This document shows positions 61,678 to 64,000 of a stretch of DNA of 64,000 nucleotides, piece after piece. The notes below the pieces were generated by a model that was not told the origin of the DNA, searched no databases, and worked only from the letters and a program-made list of their open reading frames with translations. The first letter of the stretch is position 1; each line of letters starts with the position of its first letter. Where the stretch lies: positions 2,305,001 through 2,369,000 of the forward strand of contig NZ_CP116221.1 of assembly GCF_023556315.2 (NCBI RefSeq), written 5' to 3'. Source of the DNA: Psychroserpens ponticola (GTDB lineage: Bacteria > Bacteroidota > Bacteroidia > Flavobacteriales > Flavobacteriaceae). The position numbers and the translations under genes were made by a program.

Positions 61678-62493
61678 TTAACTTTTGGTATTGAATTGTT
61701 GTGATTCGGTTTTTAGGTCCTCATTCATTTTTTCGACTTCTTCAGTTCTTTCAGAATTTGGATAATATTTATGAAACGTATTATAATAGCCTTTAGCTAT
61801 CTCTAATCTTTCTTCTTTTTTACTTTTCACACTATTTATTGCTAATTTATAAGCAGAATCTAATCGAAAAAACATGGCTTCTTCTCTAAAACTAGTTCCT
61901 GGATAATCTACTAAGAAATTATCGAATGCTTTAATTGCAGCTTCATAATCTGAAGATTCAAAATAAGCAATTTTATTATATTGTTTAGCGATTTCAAAAG
62001 CTTTCTTTTCAAGTTTAAAATCTAATTCTTTAATGAGCACATTTGCCTCAGCTAAATAGTCTGAATCTGGATACTTATTAATAAATAACTGTAATTTCTC
62101 AAGAGCTTCAACAGTTTCTCTTTGTTCTTTTGAATAGACAGGAGACAACATATAGTAACTTTTAGCTGACAAAAAAGATGCTTCTTGAGCTTTATCACTT
62201 CTTGGATAACTATTTTCAAAACGTTCAAAATGGTATCCTGAAATATGATAATCTTTTAATTCATATGAACACATAGCACTCATAAACATCAATCTCTCTG
62301 CTTGAGGTTTACCTCTATATTTTGGTACGACTTGATCAAAAAGCTTATTAGCTTTCGAATACTTACCATTTTCGAATAACTTAGTAGCCATATCTAGTTT
62401 AACCTTAACGTCTTCAGATTTCAAGGCTTTTTGGTACTCACTACAAGACGATAGTGTAATGGCTAATATAAGGATGTAAACAAATTTCTTCAT
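61678..62493 (-). CDS. bamD: Outer membrane assembly factor BamD (lipoprotein)
   Basis: The 271-residue lipoprotein (from the chosen ATG) has lipobox LSSC (Cys17) and five TPR repeats (SKANKLFDQVVPKYRGKPQ, YHISGYHFERFENSYPRS and others) as in BamD/YfiO, which works with BamA to insert outer-membrane barrels. The start MKKFVYILILAI is chosen because a TACTTTTG promoter element lies only 17 bases upstream, inside the longer frame; that frame would add ten residues before the signal peptide. It heads the bamD-rpoZ-coaBC unit. Confidence 0.92.
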   Translation of the reverse strand: MKKFVYILILAITLSSCSEYQKALKSEDVKVKLDMATKLFENGKYSKANKLFDQVVPKYRGKPQAERLMFMSAMCSYELKDYHISGYHFERFENSYPRSDKAQEASFLSAKSYYMLSPVYSKEQRETVEALEKLQLFINKYPDSDYLAEANVLIKELDFKLEKKAFEIAKQYNKIAYFESSDYEAAIKAFDNFLVDYPGTSFREEAMFFRLDSAYKLAINSVKSKKEERLEIAKGYYNTFHKYYPNSERTEEVEKMNEDLKTESQQFNTKS

Positions 62494-62510
62494 AAATAAA
62501 AAACAGGTTG

Positions 62511-62518
62511 CAAAAGTA
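62511..62518 (-). promoter_or_regulatory. bamD promoter -7 element (TACTTTTG)
   Basis: TACTTTTG on the minus strand fits TAnnTTTG. It is inside the longest possible bamD frame and so supports the downstream ATG as start. Confidence 0.6.
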
Positions 62519-62616
62519 CGCATTTCTAGCGTATAATAAAAACTAATATTTGATGCTAAAATAAACGTTGAAAACAGAGCATAAGTATGTTTAAGTATAT
62601 TTTAACTTTTTAAAAA

Positions 62617-63495
62617 TTAACCGAGTACTTGAAGAGCTTCTTTTATTTCTTCTTTCAATGTTTTTGTTGCTTCTACTAACGGCAATCTTACATTCGATTT
62701 AGCGAGATTAAGCGTTTCTAAAACTGCTTTTATTCCTGCAGGATTATTTTCAGAAAAAATTAAACTCGTTATATCCATCAATTTAAAGTGAATGGCATAA
62801 GCTTGCTTAGCATGTCCTTCTAATCCTAATCGAATCATTTCAGAAAATTGCTTTGGCAACGCTTGCCCTATTACAGAAATAACACCTGCTCCACCAGCTA
62901 AAACAACACCTAGCACCAAATCATCATCTCCTGAAATTATCAAGAAATCATCAGGTTTATCTCTTAATAATTTTAAGTACTGATGCACATTGTTTCCAGC
63001 TTCTTTTACTGCTATTATATTATTGAAATCTTTTGCTAAACGCAATGTTGTTTCTGGCGACATGTTTGATGAAGTACGTCCAGGAACATTATACATTATA
63101 ATATCAATTGGACAAGCCTTAGATATCGCTTTAAAATGTTGATATATGCCTTCTTGTGTAGGTTTACTATAATATGGAGAAACAGAAAGAATCCCATCAA
63201 TCTCACTTAAATTAGTGGATTCAATTTCATTGATAACTTCTGCAGTGTTATTACCACCAATTCCTAATACCAAAGGCACTCTACCTTTATTAGCTGAGAT
63301 GATTGTAGCACTAATATCTTTCTTTTCTTCTTTTGTTATGGTTACACTTTCTCCTGTTGTACCAGAAATAACAATATAATCTATACCGTTTTCAATATTA
63401 AAGTCTACCAAATTCCTTAGTGCTTCATGATCTACAGATAAATCATCTTTAAAAGGTGTAATTATGGCGATTCCTGTACCTTGAAATTTTGTCAT
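62617..63495 (-). CDS. dapA: 4-hydroxy-tetrahydrodipicolinate synthase
   Basis: This 292-residue TIM-barrel enzyme condenses pyruvate with aspartate semialdehyde in lysine/diaminopimelate synthesis. The Schiff-base lysine is Lys164 (AVKEAG), with Tyr135 and Arg140 in YNVPGRT and the GTTGES pyruvate loop (45-50). Length is normal. Its ATG directly follows the stop of the upstream DUF6913-like gene, so the two are co-transcribed. Confidence 0.97.
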   Translation of the reverse strand: MTKFQGTGIAIITPFKDDLSVDHEALRNLVDFNIENGIDYIVISGTTGESVTITKEEKKDISATIISANKGRVPLVLGIGGNNTAEVINEIESTNLSEIDGILSVSPYYSKPTQEGIYQHFKAISKACPIDIIMYNVPGRTSSNMSPETTLRLAKDFNNIIAVKEAGNNVHQYLKLLRDKPDDFLIISGDDDLVLGVVLAGGAGVISVIGQALPKQFSEMIRLGLEGHAKQAYAIHFKLMDITSLIFSENNPAGIKAVLETLNLAKSNVRLPLVEATKTLKEEIKEALQVLG

Positions 63496-64000
63496 TTATA
63501 ATTTATTTAAAACCGTTAAGTATTTTTTTAATTCAATTTTAAAAAGTTGAAATTCTTTAGTTTGAACATCTATCATTAAATCAAATACACGTTTATCATC
63601 TTGAATTAAACCGACTTTAAAATTGGCTTTTGAAGCTGTAGTAATCAGCTTTAATTCTAAACTTTCATTTTTATAAAAACTAATTAAAACATCAAATTCA
63701 GTATCGATAAAAGATTGTAAATCGATGTTATTTATTTTGCCTTTCCATCCAAAATCTTTAGGATTAAAATACGTATCCCAAAGTGGATTTGCATCTTTAA
63801 CATCATCAATAAATGCGATTACTTTAGTCTTTGCTGGTGAAATCCCAAGTTCATTAAAAAAGCTTCTAAAAGCATCAAAATCTGAAAATTCAGTCATATT
63901 CAAAATAACGCCAACCGAATTCATTTTCCTATTACTAACTGCTACTTGTCGTGCATTTAGCAATTTGTTAATATATTTTTGATTAGAATTTGCCTTAAAT
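63496..64000 (-). CDS. DUF6913-like protein, 5' end outside the window
   Basis: The frame is open to the window edge and continues upstream as NQKYINKLLNARQVAVSNRKMNSVG, so the in-window TTG at 63963 is not the real start and the N-terminus is cut off. The visible part (about 167 residues) is a small alpha/beta protein with VGVILNMTEF, KVIAFIDDVKDANPLWDTYF and FDVLISFYKNESLELKLITTAS segments, like a conserved flavobacterial family I recall as DUF6913. It abuts dapA with no gap. Function is unknown. Confidence 0.8.
   Translation of the reverse strand, partial: FKANSNQKYINKLLNARQVAVSNRKMNSVGVILNMTEFSDFDAFRSFFNELGISPAKTKVIAFIDDVKDANPLWDTYFNPKDFGWKGKINNIDLQSFIDTEFDVLISFYKNESLELKLITTASKANFKVGLIQDDKRVFDLMIDVQTKEFQLFKIELKKYLTVLNKL

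Overview
The window is AT-rich bacterial chromosome from a member of the Bacteroidetes, most likely the Flavobacteriaceae. The evidence is seven secreted proteins that end in a type IX secretion (T9SS) sorting domain, promoters with the Bacteroidetes TAnnTTTG -7 element, weak or absent Shine-Dalgarno sequences, DUF5686, DUF4835 and YtxJ family proteins, and the gene order bamD-rpoZ-coaBC-DUF4835-recN. The genus cannot be fixed from the sequence alone. I see no prophage, insertion sequence, CRISPR array, tRNA or rRNA gene.

Layout. Positions 1-5.5 kb hold the 5' part of a transaldolase-like fructose-6-phosphate aldolase gene, a short-chain dehydrogenase, the SRP RNA with its own promoter, and a run of plus-strand envelope or metabolic genes. 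Positions 5.5-17.5 kb mix large T9SS surface proteins (an FG-GAP/ASPIC protein, a Calx-beta protein and an ELWxxDGT repeat protein) with glyA and fahA. Positions 17.6-23 kb carry ytxJ, clpB, an OmpW-like porin, and a TetR regulator with a thioesterase; identical 20-bp palindromes lie in front of both of the last two. Positions 23-30 kb form a deoxynucleoside catabolic cluster: deoA-deoC-ALDH16-deoD on the minus strand, a second shorter deoC converging on it, and a Crp/Fnr-type regulator upstream. Together these would take thymidine and purine deoxynucleosides to glyceraldehyde-3-phosphate and acetaldehyde, and acetaldehyde to acetate; no phosphopentomutase is present here. Positions 30-45 kb are mostly housekeeping: smpB, pcm, a 3-hydroxyacyl-CoA dehydrogenase, yggS, an exonuclease/GIY-YIG fusion, a potassium channel, miaA and a cold-shock protein. 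Positions 45-50 kb carry a two-component system and a tight coaE-ybbR-glycosyltransferase group. Positions 50-56.4 kb are three consecutive T9SS surface-protein genes. Positions 56.5-64 kb are fabI, recN, DUF4835, coaBC, rpoZ, bamD, dapA and a truncated DUF6913-like gene.

Most of the window is ordinary core genome. The points most worth a second look are two near-adjacent genes (the exonuclease and miaA) that appear to start at ATT; the paired perfect palindromes around the TetR gene; promoter -7 elements that abut the start codons of at least four genes, which suggests leaderless mRNAs; the structured leader of the plus-strand deoC; and a widely spaced inverted repeat upstream of clpB. I did not find a convincing wholly new multi-gene system.
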